Source: Algirhabdus cladophorae | GTDB lineage: Bacteria; Pseudomonadota; Alphaproteobacteria; Rhodobacterales; Rhodobacteraceae | Reading direction: 5' to 3' | DNA length: 64,000 nucleotides | NCBI RefSeq assembly: GCF_044772865.1 | Contig: NZ_CP173029.1 | Coordinates: 2,914,001 to 2,978,000 of the forward strand | Part shown: piece by piece, positions 51,895 through 64,000 of the stretch | How the letters are laid out: every line of letters starts with the position of its first letter | How positions within the stretch are numbered: the first letter of the stretch is position 1 | The notes under the pieces: model-generated | Database searches by the model: none | What the model saw: the letters and a program-made list of their open reading frames with translations, nothing else | Told to the model about the DNA's origin: nothing | Position numbers and translations under genes: made by a program

Positions 51895-53490
51895 CTAGCC
51901 TTTCAGAAATTCTGGTACGTTGGCTGCCATCTTTTCGCGTTCAGCAGGGTCCAAAGGCTGCACCGGGCCACCATCCAAAACAAGCGGGGGCGGCATATGG
52001 GGACGAACCTCCCATTCAGCGGCACGGTAAATATCTTCTAACGTCACCCCCGAGCGTTGCAGGATATAATCCTCAGGCAACGGCAATTTAGGTCCAAAAG
52101 ACCAGTAAAACGGCTTTTCGCCGGTGCCGTCTGCAATAAGTTCGTCGGCGGTAACGACCCCGCCCGCACTCGCAATCGCATCCCCGATCGAGACACTGGA
52201 TCCATCTTCAGTGACGATCCGTGTGCCTAGCCGCAAGCGTCGCTTGTCCACGACGACAACAGAACCATCTTGGCCCATGGTGCCAGCAACTGCCCAAACA
52301 AACCCGTCTTCGACAGAGCCCACCTGACCACCTGTGGCCGCTCGAATATGCACACCATCAGAACGCTCCAGGATGCCATCGTCCCGCAAAACATCAATTA
52401 GCGCTTCAAATTTGCTTGGGCGTTTGCTGTCGGGGCGGTAATAGACGTGTCCGGGGGTGACACCTGTTCCAAAATAATCAAGTAATAGGATCGCCTTGTT
52501 GGTAAATATGCGTGAAACCTTGCCGGGGACGAGATTGCCCTCTGCGGTGAAGGACACAACGATGTCCGTTGGCACAATTTCTTCTATGGGTTTGGTCCAA
52601 ATCAGCGGGATAACTGTTGCCAGATCGTAATGCCCTTCGGCGTTAGGTTCGAGGTCGAGATCCCGCGGCCACATATCGATCAATGTACCTGCGCTAAAGC
52701 ACTTTTCTATCCCAACTTCAGCAAAAAACCGATCTAGCGCTTCTATCCTGCGTTCAGCAGACGGATTGAGCAACTCCAGCAAACCGATGAGCGGGATCAA
52801 GACTTGCTGCAAGGTACTTGGCTCGATTAAGGGATTAATGCCCGTATCATAGGCATGTAGATAGAGGTCCGTCAGCTGTTCGACGCTGAGGTCCGAAATA
52901 TCACGGAATAAATCCGCAGGGCTGACCCTTAGGCTACCAGACGCATCCAAACTGCCCAGCACAAGACCTTGGCTCGCGCTGATATCGATTCCAACAGTGG
53001 CATTGGAACCAGAGGTTTCATTCCATTCAAAGAAATAGCCTGCTTGAACTCCCGCTGTTTGACCGACTGTCAAACCCAGCAGTTGCCCTTGCTCTCCCAA
53101 AATGATGTTCAGCCCTGAGAAGCCGTTCACCTCAGAGACAGAAAACCCTGTTGGGGAATTGGCATCCCGCACCAAGGTAATATCAAAACTGCCCCCGACA
53201 AACCCCGCTGCGATGCTTCCCGATAGCATGACCTGATTAACACTGGTGATTTGGCCGTCTTCGATATCGACTTGGGTTTCAAAGCCGATAGAGCCGCCGT
53301 TGATGCCATTGCCGCGCGTATATTCCGCCCCCAGACTTTGCGTCACGGAAAAAGGATCTAAACCAGCCCCAACCAATTGCGACCAGAGCGCCGGTTGCGA
53401 CAGCGTGAAATCCAGCTGGGTGCTGAGGACACCATTGTCGGTAGAAATCAGCGTTTCAGAATTGTCTGCGATACCCCAAGTTGCGGCCAT
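51895..53490 (-). CDS. Hint-domain (hedgehog/intein-type) protein with unknown N-terminal domain
   Basis: 531 residues. Residues 1-200 are glycine-, serine- and beta-rich without known motif (starts MAATWGIADNSETL). From C264 a Hint-type segment begins (CFSAGTLIDMWP), with KPIEEIVPTDIVVSF and ends near GVTPGHVYYRP (H348), matching the block order of bacterial Hint domains. A 175-residue tail has no recognised fold. No N-terminal signal peptide, so any export would use a C-terminal signal. Hint domains self-cleave at the N-terminal Cys; an Asn at the end is not evident, so full splicing is unlikely. Its start overlaps the stop of a small membrane protein gene (TAATG). Confidence 0.72.
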   Translation of the reverse strand: MAATWGIADNSETLISTDNGVLSTQLDFTLSQPALWSQLVGAGLDPFSVTQSLGAEYTRGNGINGGSIGFETQVDIEDGQITSVNQVMLSGSIAAGFVGGSFDITLVRDANSPTGFSVSEVNGFSGLNIILGEQGQLLGLTVGQTAGVQAGYFFEWNETSGSNATVGIDISASQGLVLGSLDASGSLRVSPADLFRDISDLSVEQLTDLYLHAYDTGINPLIEPSTLQQVLIPLIGLLELLNPSAERRIEALDRFFAEVGIEKCFSAGTLIDMWPRDLDLEPNAEGHYDLATVIPLIWTKPIEEIVPTDIVVSFTAEGNLVPGKVSRIFTNKAILLLDYFGTGVTPGHVYYRPDSKRPSKFEALIDVLRDDGILERSDGVHIRAATGGQVGSVEDGFVWAVAGTMGQDGSVVVVDKRRLRLGTRIVTEDGSSVSIGDAIASAGGVVTADELIADGTGEKPFYWSFGPKLPLPEDYILQRSGVTLEDIYRAAEWEVRPHMPPPLVLDGGPVQPLDPAEREKMAANVPEFLKG

Positions 53491-53840
53491 TACTCTGTAT
53501 CCTTCTTATTACTCAAAACAAAATCGCCCGTTTTCTTTGCAAAATAGATCATCAGCCCCAAAAGCAGGGTCAAGACAGGCAGAAAAATCAGAACGTGCAG
53601 TGTCTGGCCAAGCAAGCCTGGCGCCATCAGCAAAATCAAAAGACATCCGATACACAGCGCTACACCTAAACACCCCTTCAACACCAAAACACGCGAAGGG
53701 CCCTTAGTGGCCTCTTTCCCAAATACCAACCGCTCTAGCCGGTTATCGAGCACATGGAATAATCCCGTTGCTATGGTCATCACTGTTCCCATGCCAAATG
53801 ATGAAATCCCTTGCTTGGTTAACGTCTGACTTGAATACAT
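53490..53840 (-). CDS. Small membrane protein coupled to the Hint protein
   Basis: 116 residues from ATG at 53840, which has GGAAG at a good distance; a frame to 53888 is possible. Two clear hydrophobic helices (GCLGVALCIGCLLILLMAPGLL and VLIFLPVLTLLLGLMIYFA) follow a polar N-terminus containing FHVLDNRLERLVFGKEA. I do not recognise the family. Stop and Hint start share a base, so the two are almost certainly translated together; it may anchor or help export the Hint protein (inference). Confidence 0.65.
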   Translation of the reverse strand: MYSSQTLTKQGISSFGMGTVMTIATGLFHVLDNRLERLVFGKEATKGPSRVLVLKGCLGVALCIGCLLILLMAPGLLGQTLHVLIFLPVLTLLLGLMIYFAKKTGDFVLSNKKDTE

Positions 53841-54037
53841 TACCAACTTCCAAGACGACTTCAATCTTTGGTAACCTCGCCAGACCAATACACACGACCA
53901 CCAGCCTTTGATTGTCTTTGGTCAGAACACCATGGGCGATTTGTCTGAAACCAACCGGAATTTGTCGATATTGATCCGCGCTGGGATGCGCCGTGTCACT
54001 AGGGTTAAACCGTCAAACACACTCCAAAGAGACCGCT

Positions 54038-55087
54038 ATGAAAGCTGCTGTTCTTTACCGTCCCAATGCAAAGATTTTGATCGAGACCTTGCCGGATCCC
54101 GTTTGTCCCGGCGACGGCGTGATCGTGGAGGTGAAGGCATGCGGCGTGTGTCGTTCGGATCATCACACATGGGTTGGTGCGGATCCCGATTTGCGGCTGC
54201 CTCATGTAATGGGCCACGAATTTGCTGGCGTCGTTGCCGAAGTGGGGCCCGAGTGTACCAAGTTTCGCAAAGGCGACCGGGTCACGGCCCCGTTTATCTT
54301 GGGTTGCGGTCAGTGCGCTGACTGCACAACCGGTCAACCAACGATTTGTGATGACCAAAGGCTGATCGGTTTCACCCAGTGGGGCGCATTTGCTCAACGG
54401 GTGCCAGTACAGGCCGCAGATTTCAATCTGGTCCACTTGCCCGATCCAATTTCGTTTAACGAAGCGGCTGGCATGGGCTGCCGTGTAACCACCGCGTGGC
54501 GGGGCTTGAACGATCGTGCCGGATTGAAACCCGGGGAATGGGTGGTGATCCATGGCTGCGGGGGCGTTGGATTGTCGGCGGTCATGTTGGCCGTGGCGAT
54601 TGGCGCGCAGATCGTGGCCGTCGACGTCTCGGCCGATGCGTTGACCCTCGCCAAAAACCTTGGGGCTGATATTTGCATCAACGCAGCCGAGGTCGCCGAT
54701 GTATCCGAGGCCGTGCGCGATGCGACGGGCGGCGGGGCCCATGTGGCCGTGGATGCGCTGGGGGTCACGGCCACCTTTGACAATTCGCTGCGGTCCTTGC
54801 GCAAGCTTGGGCGACATGTGCAAATCGGCATGCCTGTGGGAATGCACGAAACCGTCTCCTTGCCCCTCCTCGATCTGGTCTATTCCCGTCAGCTTAGTCT
54901 TTACGGCATGCGTGGTCTTGGGGCTGATGGTTTCAAAACGCTGCTGGATATGGCGGTTTTGGGGCAATTGGATCTTGGCGCATTGGTCACCCAAACCATT
55001 CCTTTGTCTAAGGTCGGAGCGGCCCTACAGGCGATGGACCATAGCCAAGCCGCAGGCATCACAGTGATCGACAATTTTGTAAGTTAA
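54038..55087 (+). CDS. Zinc-dependent alcohol dehydrogenase (medium-chain)
   Basis: 349 residues from ATG at 54038, with AGAG before it; the upstream in-frame codons lack a ribosome site. Catalytic zinc motif CGVCRSDHHTW and GHEFAG, structural-zinc cysteines in CGQCADCTTGQPTIC, and Rossmann HGCGGVGLSAVML are intact. Resembles the AdhP/threonine-dehydrogenase branch using NAD(P). Substrate unknown. It is solitary and convergent with the membrane protein gene, overlapping it by 4 bases. Confidence 0.9.
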   Translation: MKAAVLYRPNAKILIETLPDPVCPGDGVIVEVKACGVCRSDHHTWVGADPDLRLPHVMGHEFAGVVAEVGPECTKFRKGDRVTAPFILGCGQCADCTTGQPTICDDQRLIGFTQWGAFAQRVPVQAADFNLVHLPDPISFNEAAGMGCRVTTAWRGLNDRAGLKPGEWVVIHGCGGVGLSAVMLAVAIGAQIVAVDVSADALTLAKNLGADICINAAEVADVSEAVRDATGGGAHVAVDALGVTATFDNSLRSLRKLGRHVQIGMPVGMHETVSLPLLDLVYSRQLSLYGMRGLGADGFKTLLDMAVLGQLDLGALVTQTIPLSKVGAALQAMDHSQAAGITVIDNFVS

Positions 55088-55755
55088 TGCCCGTAGAGCG
55101 CGGCATAAATCCCAAACGCACCTACAATGATCAGACTGATCGCCCAGATCAGGTCAAGGTTGAACCATGTCTTGGACAGGAATTTCAAACCCAACCAAAC
55201 GTAAATGATCCACGCGATAATCCCGCCCGCTAAGGTCATCGCACCTGTGTGCGCAAGCGCCACAAGGAAAGCCACGGTGATGTTATTTTGCATCAAGGCC
55301 TCAGCTGCTAAATGGCCTGTGTCATCAGGTGCGATCGCGCAAATCCCAAGGTAGATCGGCACCAACATCAACCCTGCCCCATGGGCCATGGCCGCAAGGA
55401 AAGACCATAACGCCAAACGCGCCGGATGCACGCGGGCCAGGAATTTCGGATGTCGCCGGTTGATGACCAGATAAACGCCCATGGCGATGACCAGCAGGCC
55501 CGCGCCAACCCTTATTTCGGTCTCCCATTCGACCAGAAACATCATCATCGAAAACGGTAGAAGGATCGCAATCATGGCCATGAAATGCCCTGCCGCCAGC
55601 ATGGCCAGCGCCTTGGGCAATGCCTTGGCGCGCTGTTCCATCAAAGCCGCCGAGACAGCCAGTGGCCAGCCCATCCCGGGGTTGATCCCATGATAGATGC
55701 CAGAAAAAATGACGGCCCCCCAAAGGGCCGCCATCGATGTCATGTCAATCGGCAC
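55084..55755 (-). CDS. Polytopic membrane protein next to SBP56/methanethiol-oxidase gene
   Basis: 223 residues with about six helices. The first contains HGINPGMGWPLAVS, reminiscent of metal-binding HxxxP motifs in NiCoT-like transporters. Other segments: MAHGAGLMLVPIYLG and ALAHTGAMTLAGG. Family not recognised with confidence. It starts (GTG at 55755, or ATG at 55743) directly after the stop of the selenium-binding-protein-like gene and is probably translationally coupled, suggesting metal or substrate/product transport for that enzyme (inference). Confidence 0.6.
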   Translation of the reverse strand: MPIDMTSMAALWGAVIFSGIYHGINPGMGWPLAVSAALMEQRAKALPKALAMLAAGHFMAMIAILLPFSMMMFLVEWETEIRVGAGLLVIAMGVYLVINRRHPKFLARVHPARLALWSFLAAMAHGAGLMLVPIYLGICAIAPDDTGHLAAEALMQNNITVAFLVALAHTGAMTLAGGIIAWIIYVWLGLKFLSKTWFNLDLIWAISLIIVGAFGIYAALYGH

Positions 55756-57153
55756 TTAGACCGAAGGGTAGCAGAAGCTATCGGTGGAACAATCGCCGCC
55801 CTCTAGCCGGATCTGGTGCGACCGGTAGCCTTTCGGGAAATCGATGTAGAAATCCTTGTCCAGATGGAAGCCGTTTTCGTCGTTGTTGGCCATGACCATT
55901 TGTCCGCCTTCGTCATCGGGATAGAACTGATCATCCCATGTGGAATAGAGCGAGTTGGTCCAATAGACCCGCTTGCCATCGCGGCTGACCTCGACCATTT
56001 GCGGGCCATAGACAAAGGGCTTGCCGTTGGGGTGTGTCTCGCCTTTGGCGATACCACCGACTTCCACTTTGCCCACCAGTTTAGGGTTCATCGGGTCGGT
56101 CACATCGTATTGATGCATCTCGCCCAAGCCCCAGCACGCCACATAGAGGTACTTGTCATCAAGGCTGAGATCGATGTCGGTGACCAGTGGTGGCACGGCC
56201 TCAAACCCTTGCAACAAGGGCGGCAGGTTCTCGGGTTTTTCAGGCCGCGGATCGATTGTGATCACTTTTTTGGCCTGCCATGTGCCATCGTCATCGCGCC
56301 ACCATGTAAAGATCGCGCCCTGCAGGTTGGTTGTATCCACCACGACACCACAGAACCCGTAGGACTTGGTTGGATCATGAGCAGGGCGGATTTCCAGAGC
56401 CATCTGGTAGTTCTCACCAAAGTCGATGGTTTGAATGTTCTTACGCGCCCGCAGATCCCAAAAGTGGATCGAGTGGCCGTATTTGTTAGACAGCAGATCC
56501 TCTGGCACCACACCGTTTTCAAACTGCGGTGGCAGGCCCCATTCGGAACTGACCATGTAATCCTGCGGTAGGTTCCACCAGAAATCATAGTGCTTGTCCT
56601 GCGGGCCACGATCCATCTCGTATTGGCCAATGATCTCGAAGGTCTCGCAATCCATGATAAAGATACCGGGAGGGCCATCTGTGCCGTCCTCGCCACCACC
56701 GCCAAGGGTCGAGACATAAATGCCTTCAGGACCGCAATGGATCGTATGTGGGCGGGAATATCCGGTCTTGGCGAAAATCTCTTCCGGTTCAATCGTCTTG
56801 TGAATATGGGCCTTCAGAGGGTCCTTCACATCAATCACATAGATGCGGGACGAGCGGATTCCGGGCACGATCAGATAACGGCGCTCTAGGAAAGCGTGGC
56901 CCGTCAAGGGCGATAAGGACGAAGAACAGGCGTTCCAGCCAAAGTGGTGAAATTCGTCGCCTTTGTTGGGCACGATGACTTGGTGCACGATCTGGCCGTA
57001 TGTGTCAGAGCCCGGCTTGAGGTCTACAACCGCTATACCGTCAGACTGACTGCCATCGGGGCTAAGCATCACAGTGAAGGCATAGTTTTCGATAGGGGCT
57101 TGCATGGCAAGCTTGGGCGACGCGTGAAACGTCGGATCAGGTCTTAGGTTCAT
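55756..57153 (-). CDS. mtoX: SBP56 family protein, probable methanethiol oxidase
   Basis: 465 residues from ATG at 57153, preceded by GGGAGGAAATT. The selenium-binding-protein (SBP56) fold is plain: VPNKGDEFHHFGWNACSSSLS with a HH pair (H69, H70) and C76, YLIVPGIRSSRIYVIDVKD, GHSIHFWDLRARKN and a beta-propeller layout. Bacterial members are copper-dependent methanethiol oxidases (methanethiol to formaldehyde, H2S and H2O2), common in DMSP-degrading Roseobacters. No signal peptide is visible, unlike Hyphomicrobium MTO, and no SCO1/MauG partner genes follow; instead a membrane protein gene is coupled to it. A role in C1-sulfur turnover is likely. Confidence 0.85.
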   Translation of the reverse strand: MNLRPDPTFHASPKLAMQAPIENYAFTVMLSPDGSQSDGIAVVDLKPGSDTYGQIVHQVIVPNKGDEFHHFGWNACSSSLSPLTGHAFLERRYLIVPGIRSSRIYVIDVKDPLKAHIHKTIEPEEIFAKTGYSRPHTIHCGPEGIYVSTLGGGGEDGTDGPPGIFIMDCETFEIIGQYEMDRGPQDKHYDFWWNLPQDYMVSSEWGLPPQFENGVVPEDLLSNKYGHSIHFWDLRARKNIQTIDFGENYQMALEIRPAHDPTKSYGFCGVVVDTTNLQGAIFTWWRDDDGTWQAKKVITIDPRPEKPENLPPLLQGFEAVPPLVTDIDLSLDDKYLYVACWGLGEMHQYDVTDPMNPKLVGKVEVGGIAKGETHPNGKPFVYGPQMVEVSRDGKRVYWTNSLYSTWDDQFYPDDEGGQMVMANNDENGFHLDKDFYIDFPKGYRSHQIRLEGGDCSTDSFCYPSV

Positions 57154-57336
57154 AATTTCCTCCCAGAATTTGAACAGAAGCGCCCCAGTTTGCCTGGGAT
57201 CTATGTTTATAAGGCCGCATTGGGCCAATCGTCAGAGGCCAGTGTGCCTCGGGCATTGATGTCAGCAAAATAGCTGCGATGGGATGGTGATGTCTGCACA
57301 GAATCCGCAGACCATCCCTGAAGTAGTTTCATGATG

Positions 57337-57459
57337 CCCAAATGTCAGACATTTGGGAAGAGTTTTTTTGAACCGGCCTATTTCGGCTTAAATCGCCTGT
57401 TTCGAGGTGGGGTATTCCAGACCTTTGAGCGGTTTCTGAAGGCCCATACCCAATTTGGG
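57337..57459. promoter_or_regulatory. Two CCCAA/TTGGG dyads between mtoX and lysE
   Basis: A perfect dyad CCCAAATGTC-a-GACATTTGGG at 57337-57357, with T-rich sequence after it, and CCCAA-T-TTGGG at 57449-57459. They lie in the divergent region between mtoX (start 57153) and the LysE-type gene (start 57521). They may be operators; the first could also act as a terminator on the plus strand. Confidence 0.4.
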
Positions 57460-57520
57460 AGATGCCAGTATTCGGACCCAACCCTAACGCTTGAACCACG
57501 CTATTTTAGGGAAGAAATTC

Positions 57521-58132
57521 ATGTCGCTTATTGATCTGGCCTCCTACTACACCGCCCTCATCGCCATTGCCGTGGCCCCTGGTCCGATGTTGTTACTTTT
57601 GATGACCCGGGCTGCCAGTAACGACGTCACCGGGGCAATCGGGTTTTCCATTGGGGCCGCCTTGGGCAGCATCACAATCATCGCTTTGGTCTGTTTTGGA
57701 CTGTCGGTCTGGATCACCGAAGTACCTGCCGTTTTGGACTACTCCAAGTACGTGATGCTAGCGTATATTCTATGGATTGCGCGGGATATGTGGGGCAAAC
57801 GCGAGGCGCTTGGATCGGTTGAAGCGCCTGCTAGGTCGGGTTTGGGACTGGCTATTGTTGCAGGCTTTACCACCTGCATCACATCGCCCTATATGCTGGT
57901 CCTGTTCCCTCTGCTGTTGCCCGAAGTGATGGACATCACAGCCATCAAAATGCCCGGCTTTTTTATCATCAGCGCCACAACATTCTTGGCCGAGGCGACA
58001 GCCGCACTGATGATCGTCGGCCTTGCCGCTCAGTTACGTCGCCTGACGCGTTCGCCGCGCTCAGTGATGATGATGAACCGAAGCTTGGCCGCCATTTTGG
58101 TGGTCGGTGGCGGGTGGATGGCAGTGGCCTAA
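57521..58132 (+). CDS. LysE/RhtB family amino-acid exporter
   Basis: 203 residues from ATG at 57521, preceded by GGGAAGAAATTC. Family pattern IAVAPGPMLLLLMTRAASNDVTGAIGFSIGAALGS at the first helix and about six helices in all, as in RhtB-type exporters of amino acids or related metabolites. No neighbour indicates the substrate. Its end overlaps the convergent GNAT gene by 4 bases. Confidence 0.88.
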   Translation: MSLIDLASYYTALIAIAVAPGPMLLLLMTRAASNDVTGAIGFSIGAALGSITIIALVCFGLSVWITEVPAVLDYSKYVMLAYILWIARDMWGKREALGSVEAPARSGLGLAIVAGFTTCITSPYMLVLFPLLLPEVMDITAIKMPGFFIISATTFLAEATAALMIVGLAAQLRRLTRSPRSVMMMNRSLAAILVVGGGWMAVA

Positions 58133-58545
58133 GTGAGGGACAAAGTAGCCCTGTGGTAAGGTAGCCCAGACTTCGTGAACGCCTCTGGGTCGATGGTGAA
58201 CCCTAGCCCCCGGTAAAACGCCAATGCCGTCTGTCGGGCGTCACACCACAGCACTTCAATGCCGTTCTCTCGCAGGTGCGCTGCACCGGTTTGGACCAGT
58301 TGCCCCCCAATCCCTTTGCCCTGACACGATGGCTCGACAGCAAGTTTACGCAGACGCGCGCCTGCTCCATCAGTGTAGAAAGACCCCACACCGACGACAA
58401 TCTGATCCTGAAACGCAGCCAAATGATAGGCTGCCGCATCCCCGTTAACGCGCACGGACTCCAGCGATTTTTCCGGCCATAAGACGCGCTGCCTGAGCTC
58501 TAGAACCTCATCAACAGGGACTGGCTTAATATGAAGTGACATCAT
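58129..58545 (-). CDS. GNAT family N-acetyltransferase
   Basis: 138 residues. Acetyl-CoA binding segment LRKLAVEPSCQGKGIGGQLVQTGAAHLRE (R/Q-x-x-G-x-G/A motif) and LGFTIDPEAFTKSGLPYHRATL at the end show a GNAT fold. An ATG one codon later is an alternative start. Acceptor unknown. It lies between rpoC and the LysE gene and ends overlapping the latter. Confidence 0.85.
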   Translation of the reverse strand: MMSLHIKPVPVDEVLELRQRVLWPEKSLESVRVNGDAAAYHLAAFQDQIVVGVGSFYTDGAGARLRKLAVEPSCQGKGIGGQLVQTGAAHLRENGIEVLWCDARQTALAFYRGLGFTIDPEAFTKSGLPYHRATLSLT

Positions 58546-58556
58546 TACCTTCCAAC

Positions 58557-58591
58557 AAAAAAGGCCCCTACATTGCTGCAGGGGCCCTTTT
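58557..58591 (-). terminator. Terminator downstream of rpoC
   Basis: GGCCCCT (58563-58569) / AGGGGCC (58580-58586) with a 10-base loop and flanking A/T tracts (AAAAAA on the left, CTTTT on the right). On the minus strand it is followed by a T-run and lies about 20-55 bases after the rpoC stop. Confidence 0.8.
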
Positions 58592-58611
58592 CAAATCATA
58601 TCATCAGACGC

Positions 58612-62862
<4,251 letters not shown>

Positions 62863-62913
62863 TTTATGATCCTTAAATTAGGGGAAGGTTGGATGGGTGG
62901 GGCGCAAGGCGCC

Positions 62914-64000
62914 CTATTCATCCACCTCCGCATCCAGGAGTTCCATATTCAGGCCAAGGCCACGGACTTCTTTCACGAGAACGTTGAAGGATTCTGGCAC
63001 GCCAGCTTCAAAGTTATCTTCGCCCTTCACGATGCTTTCATAGACTTTCGTCCGCCCTGCAACGTCGTCCGACTTCACAGTCAGCATCTCTTGCAAGGTG
63101 TAAGCAGCGCCGTAAGCTTCCAGTGCCCAGACTTCCATTTCCCCGAAACGCTGACCACCGAACTGGGCTTTACCACCCAGCGGTTGTTGCGTGACCAAGG
63201 AGTATGGACCTGTGGAACGGGCGTGAATTTTGTCGTCCACCAAGTGGTGCAGTTTGAGCAGGTATTTCACACCTACAGTGACCGGACGGGAGAATTGCTC
63301 ACCCGTGCGACCGTCAAACAGCACCGACTGACCGCTTTCAGAGAAACCAGCACGGACCAGCGCGTCGTTCACGTCAGCCTCTTTCGCGCCGTCGAAAACT
63401 GGCGTCGCAATTGGCACACCGCGTGTGACATTGCTTGCCGCTTCGATCAACTCGTCCTCGTCCATACCGTCGATACCTTCGGCTGTGACGTTTTCACCAT
63501 AGGCCAGAGCCATCGCTTCGCGCACTGGCGTAAGATCACCGGAACGTTTGTACTCGGAAATCGCCTCATCGACATTCAAGCCCAGACCGCGCGCGGCCCA
63601 GCCCATATGTGTCTCAAGGATCTGCCCGACGTTCATACGCGAAGGCACACCAAGCGGGTTCAAACAGAAGTCAACGGGTGTACCGTCAGCCAAGAATGGC
63701 ATGTCTTCCATTGGAACAACTTTGGAAATCACACCTTTGTTGCCGTGACGACCAGCCATTTTATCGCCCGGTTGCAGCTTACGCTTCACCGCGACGAATA
63801 CTTTGACCATTTTCATCACGCCGGGTGGCAGATCGTCGCCGCGACGCACTTTTTCAACTTTGTCTTCAAAGCGGGCATCCAAGGTGCGTTTCTGCGCCTC
63901 ATACTGCTCGTTCAAAGCCTCGACGATTTGTGCGTCACTTTCGTCTTCCAATGCCAACTGCCACCACTGACCGCGGCTCAGAGATTCCAGCAGGTCCTGC
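62914..64000 (-). CDS. rpoB: DNA-directed RNA polymerase subunit beta, C-terminal part (cut by window edge)
   Basis: About 362 C-terminal residues are visible; the frame stays open to the window end. Includes KRKLQPGDKMAGRHGNKGVISKVVP, EDMPFLADGTPVDFCLNPLGVPSRMN and the end TGPYSLVTQQPLGGKAQFGGQRFGEMEVWALEAYGAAYTLQEMLTVKSDDV, all RpoB-specific. Transcribed with rpoC. The N-terminal portion, including the rifampicin region, lies outside the window. Confidence 0.99.
   Translation of the reverse strand, partial: QDLLESLSRGQWWQLALEDESDAQIVEALNEQYEAQKRTLDARFEDKVEKVRRGDDLPPGVMKMVKVFVAVKRKLQPGDKMAGRHGNKGVISKVVPMEDMPFLADGTPVDFCLNPLGVPSRMNVGQILETHMGWAARGLGLNVDEAISEYKRSGDLTPVREAMALAYGENVTAEGIDGMDEDELIEAASNVTRGVPIATPVFDGAKEADVNDALVRAGFSESGQSVLFDGRTGEQFSRPVTVGVKYLLKLHHLVDDKIHARSTGPYSLVTQQPLGGKAQFGGQRFGEMEVWALEAYGAAYTLQEMLTVKSDDVAGRTKVYESIVKGEDNFEAGVPESFNVLVKEVRGLGLNMELLDAEVDE

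Overview
The window is chromosomal DNA of moderate GC from an alphaproteobacterium, most likely a marine Rhodobacterales member of the Roseobacter group. The core genes at the right end (rpoB, rpoC, rpsL, rpsG, fusA, tuf) and the very high density of TRAP and ABC uptake systems both fit this. Assignment below family level is not supported from sequence alone. I see no rRNA, tRNA, CRISPR, prophage or insertion sequence. One clear pseudogene is present, an internally deleted 4-hydroxyphenylpyruvate dioxygenase.

Left third (1-31.6 kb): catabolic and uptake modules, mostly on the minus strand. (a) A Rieske/thiamine-diphosphate fusion, cut by the window edge, is translationally coupled to a double-CDGSH/glutamate-synthase-like FMN protein. 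(b) A DctPQM TRAP transporter with a GlcG/HbpS protein is divergent from an FCD-type GntR regulator. (c) An alkylsulfatase-like metallo-hydrolase is divergent from a GST and an EamA exporter. (d) An operon encodes aldehyde dehydrogenase, a LigF-like GST, an SDR, a type I sulfatase and a TAXI-TRAP transporter. (e) A TAXI-TRAP transporter, the hpd pseudogene, a VOC-type extradiol dioxygenase, GalB-, GalC- and GalD-like enzymes and an SDR form a likely uptake-to-central-metabolism route for a polyhydroxylated aromatic acid. (f) A polyamine-type ABC importer with a DUF917 protein is divergent from a LysR regulator. Palindromes of the type TTTGGGATCCCAAA lie in front of modules b, c and d and suggest a shared GntR-controlled regulon.

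Middle (31.7-45.3 kb): a ribose-type sugar ABC importer, sugar isomerase and Gfo/Idh/MocA dehydrogenase are divergent from a LacI regulator, with a textbook LacI operator between them. Next come a formylglycine-generating enzyme, which can activate the Cys-type sulfatase of module d, and a glycerate kinase/pyruvate kinase pair divergent from an unusual GntR regulator with two FCD-like domains.

Right third (45.3-64 kb): the str operon (rpsL-rpsG-fusA-tuf) has a strong sigma70-type promoter and a terminator. It is separated from rpoBC by about 9 kb of accessory genes: a rhamnosyltransferase-like protein, an EamA transporter, a Hint-domain protein coupled to a small membrane protein, a zinc alcohol dehydrogenase, an SBP56/methanethiol-oxidase-type protein with a polytopic membrane protein, a LysE exporter and a GNAT acetyltransferase. 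Substrates of the catabolic modules are inferred from gene combinations only.
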